Shown here piece by piece: positions 35,748 through 44,596 of a stretch of 64,000 nucleotides of DNA. The notes beneath the pieces are model-generated. The model searched no databases. It saw only the letters and a program-made list of their open reading frames with translations, and was not told where the DNA came from. The stretch is from UBA4416 sp040387475 (GTDB lineage Bacteria > Bacteroidota > Bacteroidia > B-17B0 > Aurantibacillaceae): the NCBI GenBank assembly GCA_040387475.1, contig JAZKDT010000001.1, positions 186,001 to 250,000 of the forward strand, in the 5' to 3' direction. Numbering within the stretch: the first letter of the stretch is position 1; the number at the start of each line of letters is the position of its first letter. The translations under genes were made by a program, and so were the position numbers.

Positions 35748-37145
35748 ATGGAATTCAGAATCGAAACAGACACAATGGGCGAGGTACAAGTACCGTCGCA
35801 TGTTTATTGGGGAGCTCAAACAGAACGTTCCCGTAACAACTTTAAAATAGGGCCTGAGGCAAGTATGCCAAAGGAAATTATATACGCATTTGGTTACCTG
35901 AAAAAAGCAGCAGCATTAGCTAACTGCGAATTAGGCGTGTTAACCAAAGAAAAATGCGACTTAATTGCTAAGGCCTGTGACGAGATTTTAGCGAAGAAAT
36001 TAGACGATCAGTTTCCTTTAGTGATCTGGCAAACCGGTTCGGGTACGCAAAGTAACATGAACGCGAATGAAGTAATTGCTTATCGCGCACATGTTATGAA
36101 CGGTGGTAAATTAACTGATGAACCAAAAGCCTTACATCCAAATGATGATGTGAACAAATCACAATCATCTAATGATACCTATCCAACAGCGATGCACATT
36201 GCTGCTTACAAACAGGTGGTGGAAATCACCATTCCCGGTATGGAAAAGTTGCGGGATTCTTTATCTAAAAAAGTGAAGGAGTTCGAAGGCATTATTAAAA
36301 CCGGACGTACACATTTTATGGATGCTACGCCATTGTCTTTAGGACAAGAGTTTAGTGGTTATGTACAGCAAATCAACATGAGCATCCGCGCGTTAAAAAA
36401 TGCTTTAGAAGCAGTGAAAGAATTAGCTTTAGGTGGTACAGCTGTTGGTACAGGATTGAACACACCAAAAGGATATGATGTATTGGTTGCTAAAAAAATT
36501 GCTGAATTAACAGGCTTACCATTTGTTACAGCGCCTAATAAATTTGAAGCATTAGCAGCACACGACGCAATGATTGAATTAAGTGGTGCCTTAAAACGTA
36601 GTGCGGTGGCTTTGTTTAAAATTGCTAATGATATTCGTATGTTGTCATCAGGCCCACGTTGCGGTATTGGTGAAATCGTTATTCCTGATAATGAACCGGG
36701 TTCTTCTATCATGCCGGGTAAAGTTAATCCAACACAACCAGAAGCATTAACCATGGTTTGCGCCCAGGTTATTGGTAACGACGTAGCAGCTACAGTTGGC
36801 GGTTTGAATGGACATTTTGAATTGAACGTTTTTAAACCTTTAATAGCGGCCAATGTATTACAATCTGCCCGTTTAATTGGAGATGCCTGCGTGTCGTTCA
36901 CAGAAAAATGCAGCGATGGCATTACAGCAAATTTACCAGAGATTAAAAAACATTTAGAGAATTCATTGATGTTGGTAACAGCATTGAACACCCATATTGG
37001 TTATGAGAAAGCAGCTAAAATCGCAAAGACAGCTCACAAAGGAAATAAAACGCTGCGTGAAGCAGCAATCGAATTAGGCTATGTAACCAACGAACAATTC
37101 GATCAATGGGTGCGTCCGGAAGACATGATTGGAAGTTTAAAGTAA
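35748..37145 (+). CDS. fumC: Fumarate hydratase, class II
   Basis: The iron-independent homotetrameric fumarase of the TCA cycle, interconverting fumarate and L-malate. The 465 residues show the superfamily signatures: WQTGSGTQSNMNANEV near 98, HPNDDVNKSQSSNDTYPTA near 130, GRTHFMDATPLSLGQEFSG and the flexible active-site loop with GSSIMPGKVNPTQ near 318. The ATG at 35748 gives MEFRIETDTMGEVQVP, the normal family N-terminus. An open frame upstream in another phase is ignored. A strong terminator follows, so the gene is probably a single transcription unit. Confidence 0.97.
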   Translation: MEFRIETDTMGEVQVPSHVYWGAQTERSRNNFKIGPEASMPKEIIYAFGYLKKAAALANCELGVLTKEKCDLIAKACDEILAKKLDDQFPLVIWQTGSGTQSNMNANEVIAYRAHVMNGGKLTDEPKALHPNDDVNKSQSSNDTYPTAMHIAAYKQVVEITIPGMEKLRDSLSKKVKEFEGIIKTGRTHFMDATPLSLGQEFSGYVQQINMSIRALKNALEAVKELALGGTAVGTGLNTPKGYDVLVAKKIAELTGLPFVTAPNKFEALAAHDAMIELSGALKRSAVALFKIANDIRMLSSGPRCGIGEIVIPDNEPGSSIMPGKVNPTQPEALTMVCAQVIGNDVAATVGGLNGHFELNVFKPLIAANVLQSARLIGDACVSFTEKCSDGITANLPEIKKHLENSLMLVTALNTHIGYEKAAKIAKTAHKGNKTLREAAIELGYVTNEQFDQWVRPEDMIGSLK

Positions 37146-37187
37146 TTTATGTCCATTCATCCGTGCAGGATGCCAAAAATAAATAAT

Positions 37188-37219
37188 AAAAAGCCCGGAC
37201 AAATCAGTTCGGGCTTTTT
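37188..37219 (+). terminator. Terminator after fumC
   Basis: AAAAAGCCCG (37188-37197) and CGGGCTTTTT (37210-37219) form a 10-bp stem with a 12-base loop. A TACATTTG string just downstream (37223-37230) may be the -7 element for the peptidase gene, but no TTTG lies 19 bases before it. Confidence 0.88.
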
Positions 37220-37275
37220 GTTTACATTTGGTTAGATAAATGCATTATTCAATCTATTCACCAAAAGCCCATAGT

Positions 37276-39405
37276 ATGATAAAAAACACATCTTTAATCG
37301 CATTAAGCACTCTTGTAATTATGGCCTCTTGTAACGATAAAAAACCTGAAACTCTTCAGGACAAACTGGTATATCCTAAAACAGAAAAAGTAAGTCAGAT
37401 CGATGATTATTTTGGAACTAAAATAGAAGATCCCTACCGCTGGTTAGAGAATGATACGGCAGATAATACGAAACAATGGGTGGAAGCTCAACGTAAGGTA
37501 ACAGATGGTTATTTATCCAAAATCCCTTTCAGGGCAAAATTAGGCAAGCGAATTGAAGAGCTTGTAAACTTCCCCAAATATACATCGCCGTTTAAAGTAG
37601 GCGAATATACTTTCTTTTATAAAAACGATGGTTTGCAAAATCAAAGCGTTCTTTACTTTCAGAAAGGAACAGAGGAAGCAAAGATATTTTTAGACCCTAA
37701 TTCTTTTTCAAAGGATGGAACGGTAGCCGTGAGTTTAATGGGTTTCTCCAACAATAATAAATATGTAGCCTATGCTATTAACCAGTCAGGTAGCGATTGG
37801 GAAACCATGTATATCATGGAAATTGCCACACAAAAAACATTGACGGATAAACTGGAGTGGGTTAAATTCAGCGGCGCTTCCTGGAAAGGCGATGGCTTTT
37901 ATTACAGCCGTTATGACGCGCCGGTTAAAGGAAAAGAATTTTCGAATGTGAACGAATACCATAAAGTATACTATCATAAACTGGGAGATGAGCAAACAAA
38001 AGATGAGTTGGTATACCAGGATAAAAAACAGCCTAAATTATATTTGAACGCTGCCGTTACCGAAGACGAGCGTTTTTTAATCATATACGCTAGTATAGGA
38101 ACGTCCGGGAACGAATTGTATTGCAAAGATCTGAAATCAGGCCAAAAAGACTTTAGCCTATTATTTAAAGGTTATGAGCACGATTATGCAGTGATTGATA
38201 ATGTGGGAGATCAGTTACTGGTTCAAACAAACGACGATGCCCCTAATCAGCAGGTGATCTCTGTTGATCCAAAAAACCCGGTTAAAACCGGCTGGAAATC
38301 GGTGATAGCTCAAAAACCTGAACTAATGGAAGGCGCATCAACCTGCGGAGGCAAATTGTTTGTGAGTTATTTAAAAGATGTGGCTACTCATGTATACCAA
38401 CATGATTTAACCGGTAAATTAGAACACGAAATTATATTACCGGGACTAGGAACCGCATCCGGCTTTGGTGGAAAAAATGCAGATAAAGATTTCTACTATA
38501 CCTATACTTCTTTTACCTATCCCCCAAGCATTTTTAAATATGATATTGCTTCCGGCAAATCAGAATTGTTCCGTAAGACAGAAGTGAAATTTGACGTTAA
38601 TCAATACGAATCCAAACAAGTATTTTATACGTCTAAAGATGGCACTAAAGTACCCATGTTCATTGTGTCTAAAAAAGGCCTGGCGCTTGATGGAAATAAC
38701 CCAACATTGTTATATGCTTATGGTGGCTTTAATGCATCAATGAATCCGGGTTTCAGTGCCTCACGGATTGCATTTTTAGAACAAGGCGGTATTTTTGTTA
38801 TTGCAAATATTCGTGGAGGTGGCGAGTACGGCGAAGCATGGCACAAGGCCGGCATGTTGGATAAAAAGCAAAATGTATTTGATGATTTTATTGCAGCGGC
38901 AGAATATCTGATCAAAGAAAAATATACCTCATCTGAAAAACTGGCTATTCAGGGTGGTTCGAACGGAGGGCTTTTGATAGGCGCCTGTATGGTTCAACGT
39001 CCCGAATTGTTTAAAGTGTGTTTACCACAGGTTGGTGTATTGGATATGTTGCGCTACCATAAATTTACGGTAGGTTGGGGCTGGGCTGTGGAGTACGGCT
39101 CAAGCGACAGTAGCAGTCAGTTTAGTTACCTGATCAAATATTCACCGTTGCATAATGTAAAAAATGTAAGCTATCCTGCAACAATGGTTACCACGGCCGA
39201 TCATGATGACCGTGTTGTGCCGGCCCACTCGTTTAAATTTGCCGCCACCTTGCAGGAAAAAAATGCAGGAACTAACCCTATGTTAATACGGATTGATAGC
39301 AAAGCCGGACACGGCGCCGGGAAACCAACCGCTAAAGTAATCGAGGAACAGGCAGATATTTATTCCTTTGTATTATACAATATGGGAATAGAGCCTAAGT
39401 TTTAA
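37276..39405 (+). CDS. Prolyl oligopeptidase family serine peptidase, lipoprotein (S9A)
   Basis: An envelope peptidase cleaving short peptides after proline. From the ATG at 37276 the protein has 709 residues and starts with a lipoprotein signal (LSTLVIMASC, lipidated C19). The upstream TTG/ATG-like extension to 37240 would spoil this signal, so the later start was chosen. A seven-bladed propeller domain (about 75-430) is followed by the alpha/beta-hydrolase domain. This contains the nucleophile S562 in IQGGSNGGLLIGA, the acidic motif TTADHDDRVVPAHS and the histidine in SKAGHGAG. The family N-terminal motif DDYFGTKIEDPYRWLEN is intact. It is convergent with the T9SS-sorted SGNH-type gene, with a shared terminator in between. 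Confidence 0.95.
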   Translation: MIKNTSLIALSTLVIMASCNDKKPETLQDKLVYPKTEKVSQIDDYFGTKIEDPYRWLENDTADNTKQWVEAQRKVTDGYLSKIPFRAKLGKRIEELVNFPKYTSPFKVGEYTFFYKNDGLQNQSVLYFQKGTEEAKIFLDPNSFSKDGTVAVSLMGFSNNNKYVAYAINQSGSDWETMYIMEIATQKTLTDKLEWVKFSGASWKGDGFYYSRYDAPVKGKEFSNVNEYHKVYYHKLGDEQTKDELVYQDKKQPKLYLNAAVTEDERFLIIYASIGTSGNELYCKDLKSGQKDFSLLFKGYEHDYAVIDNVGDQLLVQTNDDAPNQQVISVDPKNPVKTGWKSVIAQKPELMEGASTCGGKLFVSYLKDVATHVYQHDLTGKLEHEIILPGLGTASGFGGKNADKDFYYTYTSFTYPPSIFKYDIASGKSELFRKTEVKFDVNQYESKQVFYTSKDGTKVPMFIVSKKGLALDGNNPTLLYAYGGFNASMNPGFSASRIAFLEQGGIFVIANIRGGGEYGEAWHKAGMLDKKQNVFDDFIAAAEYLIKEKYTSSEKLAIQGGSNGGLLIGACMVQRPELFKVCLPQVGVLDMLRYHKFTVGWGWAVEYGSSDSSSQFSYLIKYSPLHNVKNVSYPATMVTTADHDDRVVPAHSFKFAATLQEKNAGTNPMLIRIDSKAGHGAGKPTAKVIEEQADIYSFVLYNMGIEPKF

Positions 39406-39409
39406 TTTG

Positions 39410-39453
39410 CACCTGTCAGGTTTATAGGCAGATTGCTAAAAACCTGACAGGTG
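39410..39453. terminator. Bidirectional terminator between convergent genes
   Basis: CACCTGTCAGGTTT (39410-39423) and AAACCTGACAGGTG (39440-39453) form a 14-bp perfect stem with a 16-base loop. TTTATTTA follows on the plus strand. It lies between the convergent peptidase and SGNH-type genes. Confidence 0.8.
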
Positions 39454-39465
39454 TTTATTTATAAA

Positions 39466-40490
39466 TTACTCCTTCACAAACTTAATTTTTTTGATAGAAT
39501 TCAGGGAAGACAATTCTATTAAATAAAAACCTTTTGTGAGTGTTGCAATATGTATTGAACTACTGTTTTTGCCTGACAAACAAAGATTTCCAAGAACATC
39601 ATATATTTTATAATTTGCGTCTGCGCTTATATAAATCGCATCATTTGCGGGATTTGGAAATACAGAAAAGTTAGATAAATCTTTATTGAGTTCTGTTATG
39701 CCCGTAGTTGTACATGAAGGATACTTGCCAATATTCCAAACCGTCAAACTATCGTTTACTACATCGTGTGCAATTTGTTGCAGGAACGAAACAGTGCTTG
39801 TTGAAATGCCCGCGGTATAGGAGTTGGTTAAAACACTTTTCTGAAACAGTACTTCGTAAAACACACAGGCAGTTAAATACGAACCTTCCAGGGAAGGATG
39901 ACTTTGATCAGATTGATACAATTCTAAAGAAGGATTTAATGCAATTGACTTTCTCCAGGCTTCCCCTGCAGGCGACATAATACTGTGTGTTGTGTCGGCA
40001 AATAATTTGTAAGAAGCTCTCAAACGATTTTGCATCCCAATATAAGTGCAAAGAGGAGCATAAAAACTACAATTAGAGGCATCACCATTTTTTCGTCCCC
40101 AGGTTTCATAAAACACGGTTTCCGTGCAGGAATTATTGTGTTGAATTATACTATCTAACTTGATAGCGTAGGGCAGTGTTTGTGAATTAACCTGCGATGG
40201 AGGAAACGAAGGCTCCTGGCTTTGCCCCTGAAGAATAATACGATCCCAGGCTTGTGCGTTTATTTTCGAAATACTGGCAGGATCTGCTGAGTGGCCCTGA
40301 AATGTTTGTCCGCCCGGTGAATNNNNNNNNNNCCATTCGCTAAAGCAATGTCCGTAATGAGTTGTGGTAAATTGTTAACGTAAGTGTAACTGTTTCCTAA
40401 AAACAATACCTTTAATTTTTGAGGTTGTTGAGCGATTAAGGTATTAAAATGACTGAGCAGAATAGTAAGAAAACAGGCAACATTTTTCAT
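39466..40490 (-). CDS. SGNH/DUF4886-like exported protein with T9SS type A sorting domain, interrupted by assembly gap
   Basis: One gene is read in two frames because ten Ns interrupt it. The N-terminal part (40490-40333) has a signal peptide ending at LIAQ and the SGNH-like opening KVLFLGNSYTYVNNLPQLI. The part after the gap continues with SPGGQTFQGHSADP, WDRIILQGQSQEPS and, further on, SDQSHPSLEGSYLTACVFYE, which carries the Asp-x-x-His pair typical of SGNH hydrolases. The C-terminal ~70 residues are a T9SS type A sorting domain (FSVFPNPANDAIYI, IYDVLGN, LTKGFYLIEL). The frame offset shows the true gap is not 10 bases; comparison with the family suggests roughly 10 missing residues. The substrate (carbohydrate ester or similar) is unknown. 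Confidence 0.85.
40323..40332. other. Assembly gap (10 N)
   Basis: Ten Ns sit inside the SGNH-type gene. The two coding halves are out of phase across the gap (1025 bases from first to last, remainder 2 on division by 3), so ten is a placeholder length. Confidence 0.98.
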
Positions 40491-40693
40491 AGCGACTTTT
40501 TTACAAAAATGATCATAAAAATTTGTTTGGTGGGTATCTATAAAAAAGATTATGGGATTTCTAAACCATCAAAGTAGCAGGTAGGCCAATAAAATCAATT
40601 AACAGCACATCGTATTGCAAAAAGAGCGAATGTATGCAGTGCTGTTTTTAGTGAGTTAACGGCTTGTGAGAGAGAGTAAAATATTACAACTCT

Positions 40694-40728
40694 TTTGCAT
40701 AATCCAGCCTTTTTATTTATTACTTTTG
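40694..40728 (+). promoter_or_regulatory. Promoter of mfd
   Basis: TTTG (40694-40697) and TACTTTTG (40721-40728) match the phylum consensus, with a 23-base spacer at the long end of the allowed range. The -7 element ends only 7 bases before the mfd ATG, so the message would be nearly leaderless. Nothing else is seen in the gap 40491-40735. Confidence 0.6.
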
Positions 40729-40735
40729 CAGCGCA

Positions 40736-43700
40736 ATGTGGTGGAACGGTAAGTTTTGGGGCGAATTAAAACAAAAGCAGGCAAACCTTAATACAAACGT
40801 ATTTTTTTCGGGTTTGCGCGGATCTTCTTTTGCCTTTTTGGTAAATGACCTGTTTCAAAACACTTCTGCTAATTTTTTTATTGTTTGTAACGACAAAGAG
40901 AAAGCGGCGTATTTACTAAATGATCTTCAGGCCTTACTCCCCGAAAAACATGTTCACTATTTTCCGGAGAGTTATAAAGTTCCATATAAGGAAGAAAAAA
41001 CAAGTAACGCCTCTGTTCAGGAACGCGCTGAAACGTTAAGTAATCTGAGTAAAGAGAATTACTCCGGCATTGTTGTAACCTATGCGTCGGCATTAGCCGA
41101 AAAGGTTGCATCTAAAACAAGTTTAAGCAAGAATACGTTGATCATTAAAAAGGGTGACAAGCTCAGCATTGATTTCATCCAGGAATTTTTATCGAGCTAC
41201 GACTTTGAATTATGTGATTTTGTTTCTGAGCCTGGCCAATATGCCATTCGCGGAGGCATTGTAGATATTTTTTCTTTTGCGCATGAATTGCCATATCGTA
41301 TTGAGTTATTTGGAAATGATGTAGACGCTATCAAAACATTTGATCCCGCTTCTCAGTTATCCAATCATAATTACGATTTTGTAACGATTATTCCGGATAT
41401 TCAGTCCAACCAGGTTATCGAGGTGCGTCAGTCTATTTTTGACTATTTATCGGAGGGAACCGTATTGTGTTTTGATGATGTATTGTTCTCAAAGGACACT
41501 ATTGATAAGTTATTCGAGAAGACCGAAAAAGCATTCTCTGTTTTAACAGGAACCGTTGAACATTTGCCGCCAGCTGAATTGTATTTGCAAGGCAACGACT
41601 TTTTATCATTGATCAAGCCCTTTACACTTATTGAATACGGTGTGCAAAAACACATCGCTTCACATGAAATAGCTTTTAACCAAAGTGGGCAACCTCAGTT
41701 CAATAAAAAGTTTGAGATGCTCATCAATGACCTCAAAGCTAATAAGGCTAAGGGATACAAAAACTACTTAACCACAGATAATACAAAACAAGCAGAGCGG
41801 TTAAACACCATCTTCAATGATCTGTTATCCAAAGAACATCGCACAGCCGAGAGTTTAATTGAACACGTGAATATAAATATCCATGAAGGATTTATTGATC
41901 ACGATTTGAAGATTGCCTGCTATACCGATCACCAGATCTTTGAACGTTATCACCGTTTTCATTTAAAAGAAACACGTTATAAAACCGCTGAGTCGTTAAC
42001 CCTCAAAGAAATTCTTTCCTTAAATCCCGGAGATTTTGTAACGCACATCGACCATGGTATTGGCCGCTTTGGAGGCTTAGTGAAAATTAATGCCAATGGT
42101 AAGGAGCAGGAAGCGGTTAAGTTGGTGTACAAAGACAATGATTTTTTATATGTGAGTATTCATAGCTTGCACCGCATCAGCAAATACACTGGCAAAGAAG
42201 GTAACGTGCCCCGTATCGACAAGATAGGCTCAACAACCTGGAGTACGCTTAAACAAAAAACAAAACGTAACGTTAAAGAAGTTGCTTATGATTTAATTAA
42301 GTTATATGCCAAACGTAAAGCACAACCGGGCCATCGCTATCCGGCGGATAATTATTTGCAACATGAGCTGGAGGCGTCTTTTATTTATGAAGATACACCC
42401 GATCAGATAAAAGTAACAGCTGATGTAAAACGCGACATGGAAAAACCACACCCCATGGATAGGTTAGTGTGCGGTGATGTTGGATTTGGTAAAACAGAAA
42501 TTGCTATTCGTGCTGCATTTAAAGCAGTATGCGACAGCAAGCAGGTGGCTATTTTGGTACCTACAACTATTTTGGCCTATCAGCATTACAAAACATTTAA
42601 AGAACGTTTAAAAGATTTGCCCTGCAACATCAATTACATCAACCGTTTCAGAAGCGCTAAGGAAGTTAAAGAAATCATCACCAATACAACCGAAGGCAAA
42701 ATTGATATCTTAATTGGAACCCATAAAATTGTAGGCAAAGATGTAAAGTTCAAAGATCTGGGTTTGTTGATCATTGATGAGGAACAAAAGTTTGGTGTAG
42801 GAATTAAAGATAAACTCAAAACATTTAAAACAACGGTTGATACCTTAACGTTAACAGCAACTCCCATTCCGCGAACGCTTCAATTTAGTTTGATGGGCGC
42901 GCGCGATCTGTCGGTTATTTCAACACCCCCGGCCAACCGCTATCCGGTGCAAACGGAGTTAATGACCTTTAGTGAAGAAGCTATCAGGGATGCTATTTCC
43001 TATGAATTAAGTCGCGGTGGCCAGGTTTACTTTGTTCACAATAAAGTGCAAAGCATCCAGGAAGTAGCCGGCATTATTCAGCGACTTGTTCCCGAAGCCA
43101 GAGTGGCGGTTGGGCACGGACAAATGGATGGCGATAAACTGGAAGATGTGATGTTGAGTTTTATTGAAGGTGAATATGATATTTTAGTTGCAACCACGAT
43201 CATCGAATCGGGCTTGGATATTAGTAACGCCAATACAATTATCATTAACGATTCACAAAATTTTGGATTGAGCGACTTGCATCAAATGCGGGGTAGGGTA
43301 GGCCGAAGCAATAAAAAAGCATTCTGTTATTTATTAACACCACCTTTTATTAACATGACTTCCGAGGCCAGAAAACGGTTGACAGCTATTGTTGAATTTA
43401 GTGATTTGGGAAGCGGCTTTCAAATTGCAATGCGGGATCTGGATATTCGTGGCGCCGGAAATTTATTGGGCGGCGAACAAAGCGGTTTTATAAATGATAT
43501 GGGTTTTGATACCTATATGAAAATCTTAAATGAAGCGATCGACGAGTTGAAGCAGGAAAACTGGTACCAGGAAGTGGTGCCTGAAGGTGAAGGAGCAAGC
43601 ACCGATAAGTCAGTATTCTCTCGTCAGTTTGTGAAGGATACGGTTGTAGATACTGATTTGCAGCTGTTGATTCCTGACAGCTATGTCAGCAATTTAACCG

Positions 43701-44104
43701 AACGTTTATTGTTGTACAGAGAATTGGATAACATCACTAAAACAGAGGATCTTTTGGTTTTTGAAAATAATTTAAGAGATCGTTTCGGCCCATTGCCGGT
43801 TGAGGTGTCTGAATTAATTAATGTGGTACGCATGCGTTGGGCCGCTATGAAGCTTGGCTTTGAAAAAATCACGCTGAAAAACAATAAAATGTTATCCTAT
43901 TTTTTAAGCAAGCAGGATAGCGAATATTATAATTCGCCTATGTTTAAAGCGGTATTATCATACGCCCAAAAAACCCCTAAGCAAACTGCTTTAAAAGAAC
44001 AAAACAGTAAACTGTGGCTTACCATCGAAAACATTAAAAGTGTGGATGAAGCCACCTTAGTTTTCGAAAAAATAAATGCCCTCCTGGAGACGAACAAGCC
44101 ATAA
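40736..44104 (+). CDS. mfd: Transcription-repair coupling factor
   Basis: A cytoplasmic DNA translocase that removes stalled RNA polymerase at lesions and recruits UvrA. The 1122 residues show the usual layout. The N-terminal UvrB-like domains include YFPESYKVPYKEEK and YAIRGGIVDIFSF. The CarD-like RNA-polymerase-interacting domain (about 425-495) has GDFVTHIDHGIGRF. Helicase domains follow, with Walker A GDVGFGKTE at 580-588, the DEEQ box in LIIDEEQKFGV, TATPIPRTLQ, ATTIIESGLDI and QMRGRVGRS. The C-terminal TRCF domain is present. The ATG at 40736 is the only start before conserved sequence, although it lies only 7 bases from the -7 element. Confidence 0.97.
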   Translation: MWWNGKFWGELKQKQANLNTNVFFSGLRGSSFAFLVNDLFQNTSANFFIVCNDKEKAAYLLNDLQALLPEKHVHYFPESYKVPYKEEKTSNASVQERAETLSNLSKENYSGIVVTYASALAEKVASKTSLSKNTLIIKKGDKLSIDFIQEFLSSYDFELCDFVSEPGQYAIRGGIVDIFSFAHELPYRIELFGNDVDAIKTFDPASQLSNHNYDFVTIIPDIQSNQVIEVRQSIFDYLSEGTVLCFDDVLFSKDTIDKLFEKTEKAFSVLTGTVEHLPPAELYLQGNDFLSLIKPFTLIEYGVQKHIASHEIAFNQSGQPQFNKKFEMLINDLKANKAKGYKNYLTTDNTKQAERLNTIFNDLLSKEHRTAESLIEHVNINIHEGFIDHDLKIACYTDHQIFERYHRFHLKETRYKTAESLTLKEILSLNPGDFVTHIDHGIGRFGGLVKINANGKEQEAVKLVYKDNDFLYVSIHSLHRISKYTGKEGNVPRIDKIGSTTWSTLKQKTKRNVKEVAYDLIKLYAKRKAQPGHRYPADNYLQHELEASFIYEDTPDQIKVTADVKRDMEKPHPMDRLVCGDVGFGKTEIAIRAAFKAVCDSKQVAILVPTTILAYQHYKTFKERLKDLPCNINYINRFRSAKEVKEIITNTTEGKIDILIGTHKIVGKDVKFKDLGLLIIDEEQKFGVGIKDKLKTFKTTVDTLTLTATPIPRTLQFSLMGARDLSVISTPPANRYPVQTELMTFSEEAIRDAISYELSRGGQVYFVHNKVQSIQEVAGIIQRLVPEARVAVGHGQMDGDKLEDVMLSFIEGEYDILVATTIIESGLDISNANTIIINDSQNFGLSDLHQMRGRVGRSNKKAFCYLLTPPFINMTSEARKRLTAIVEFSDLGSGFQIAMRDLDIRGAGNLLGGEQSGFINDMGFDTYMKILNEAIDELKQENWYQEVVPEGEGASTDKSVFSRQFVKDTVVDTDLQLLIPDSYVSNLTERLLLYRELDNITKTEDLLVFENNLRDRFGPLPVEVSELINVVRMRWAAMKLGFEKITLKNNKMLSYFLSKQDSEYYNSPMFKAVLSYAQKTPKQTALKEQNSKLWLTIENIKSVDEATLVFEKINALLETNKP

Positions 44105-44366
44105 TTTATTTTTTTCTTACACTTAAATTACGGAAACAGTTTGTAGTGAAGTCTGAACACATTGACACCAAAAATCACAAAAATTGATTTTCGTCAAGCG
44201 GTATTTTTAAATAATGCGGTAAAACGGAAGACAAAAAACAGAAATATGTGCTTTTTTTTGGCTTGTTTTAATTAAATGATACAATTCAATTTCTTTCAAA
44301 ACCCTTCCTGCACATCAAATTTGATGTGTATTTTTTCTAACTGTAAAACATCATTTTTCTAAAAAT

Positions 44367-44380
44367 CTTACATATGTAAG
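44367..44380. promoter_or_regulatory. Palindrome upstream of cassette A promoter
   Basis: CTTACATATGTAAG is a perfect 14-bp palindrome, 79 bases before the -33 element. The copy in cassette B (53329-53342) keeps both CTTAC/GTAAG arms at nearly the same distance, which suggests a regulator site. The rest of the gap 44105-44596 is very AT-rich and holds only the promoter and leader. Confidence 0.55.
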
Positions 44381-44459
44381 AATTTAAAACTTCTGCAAAC
44401 ACCAATAAAATCAATCAAATAACAAGAAATTAATTATTTATCAAATTATTTATTTTTTA

Positions 44460-44490
44460 TTTGTTTAGGAAATAAATAAAATTACATTTG
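44460..44490 (+). promoter_or_regulatory. Promoter of cassette A (TTTG-N19-TAnnTTTG)
   Basis: TTTG (44460-44463), exactly 19 bases, then TACATTTG (44483-44490): a full match to the Bacteroidota promoter consensus. The predicted leader of about 100 bases before the ATG at 44597 is almost identical in cassette B, including the string AAAAGTTCCCCGCCCTCA. Confidence 0.85.
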
Positions 44491-44596
44491 CCAAAATATT
44501 TTTTATTTGAACGCATCAAATTTCATTCATATAAAAAATAAAAGTTCCCCGCCCTCAATTTTTTAAAGAGTATATAACTAATCTTAAATAACCATT

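Noticed and set aside
35584..35850. 88-codon plus-strand frame before and into fumC
   Set aside because: It overlaps the true start of fumC in another phase and shows no domain.
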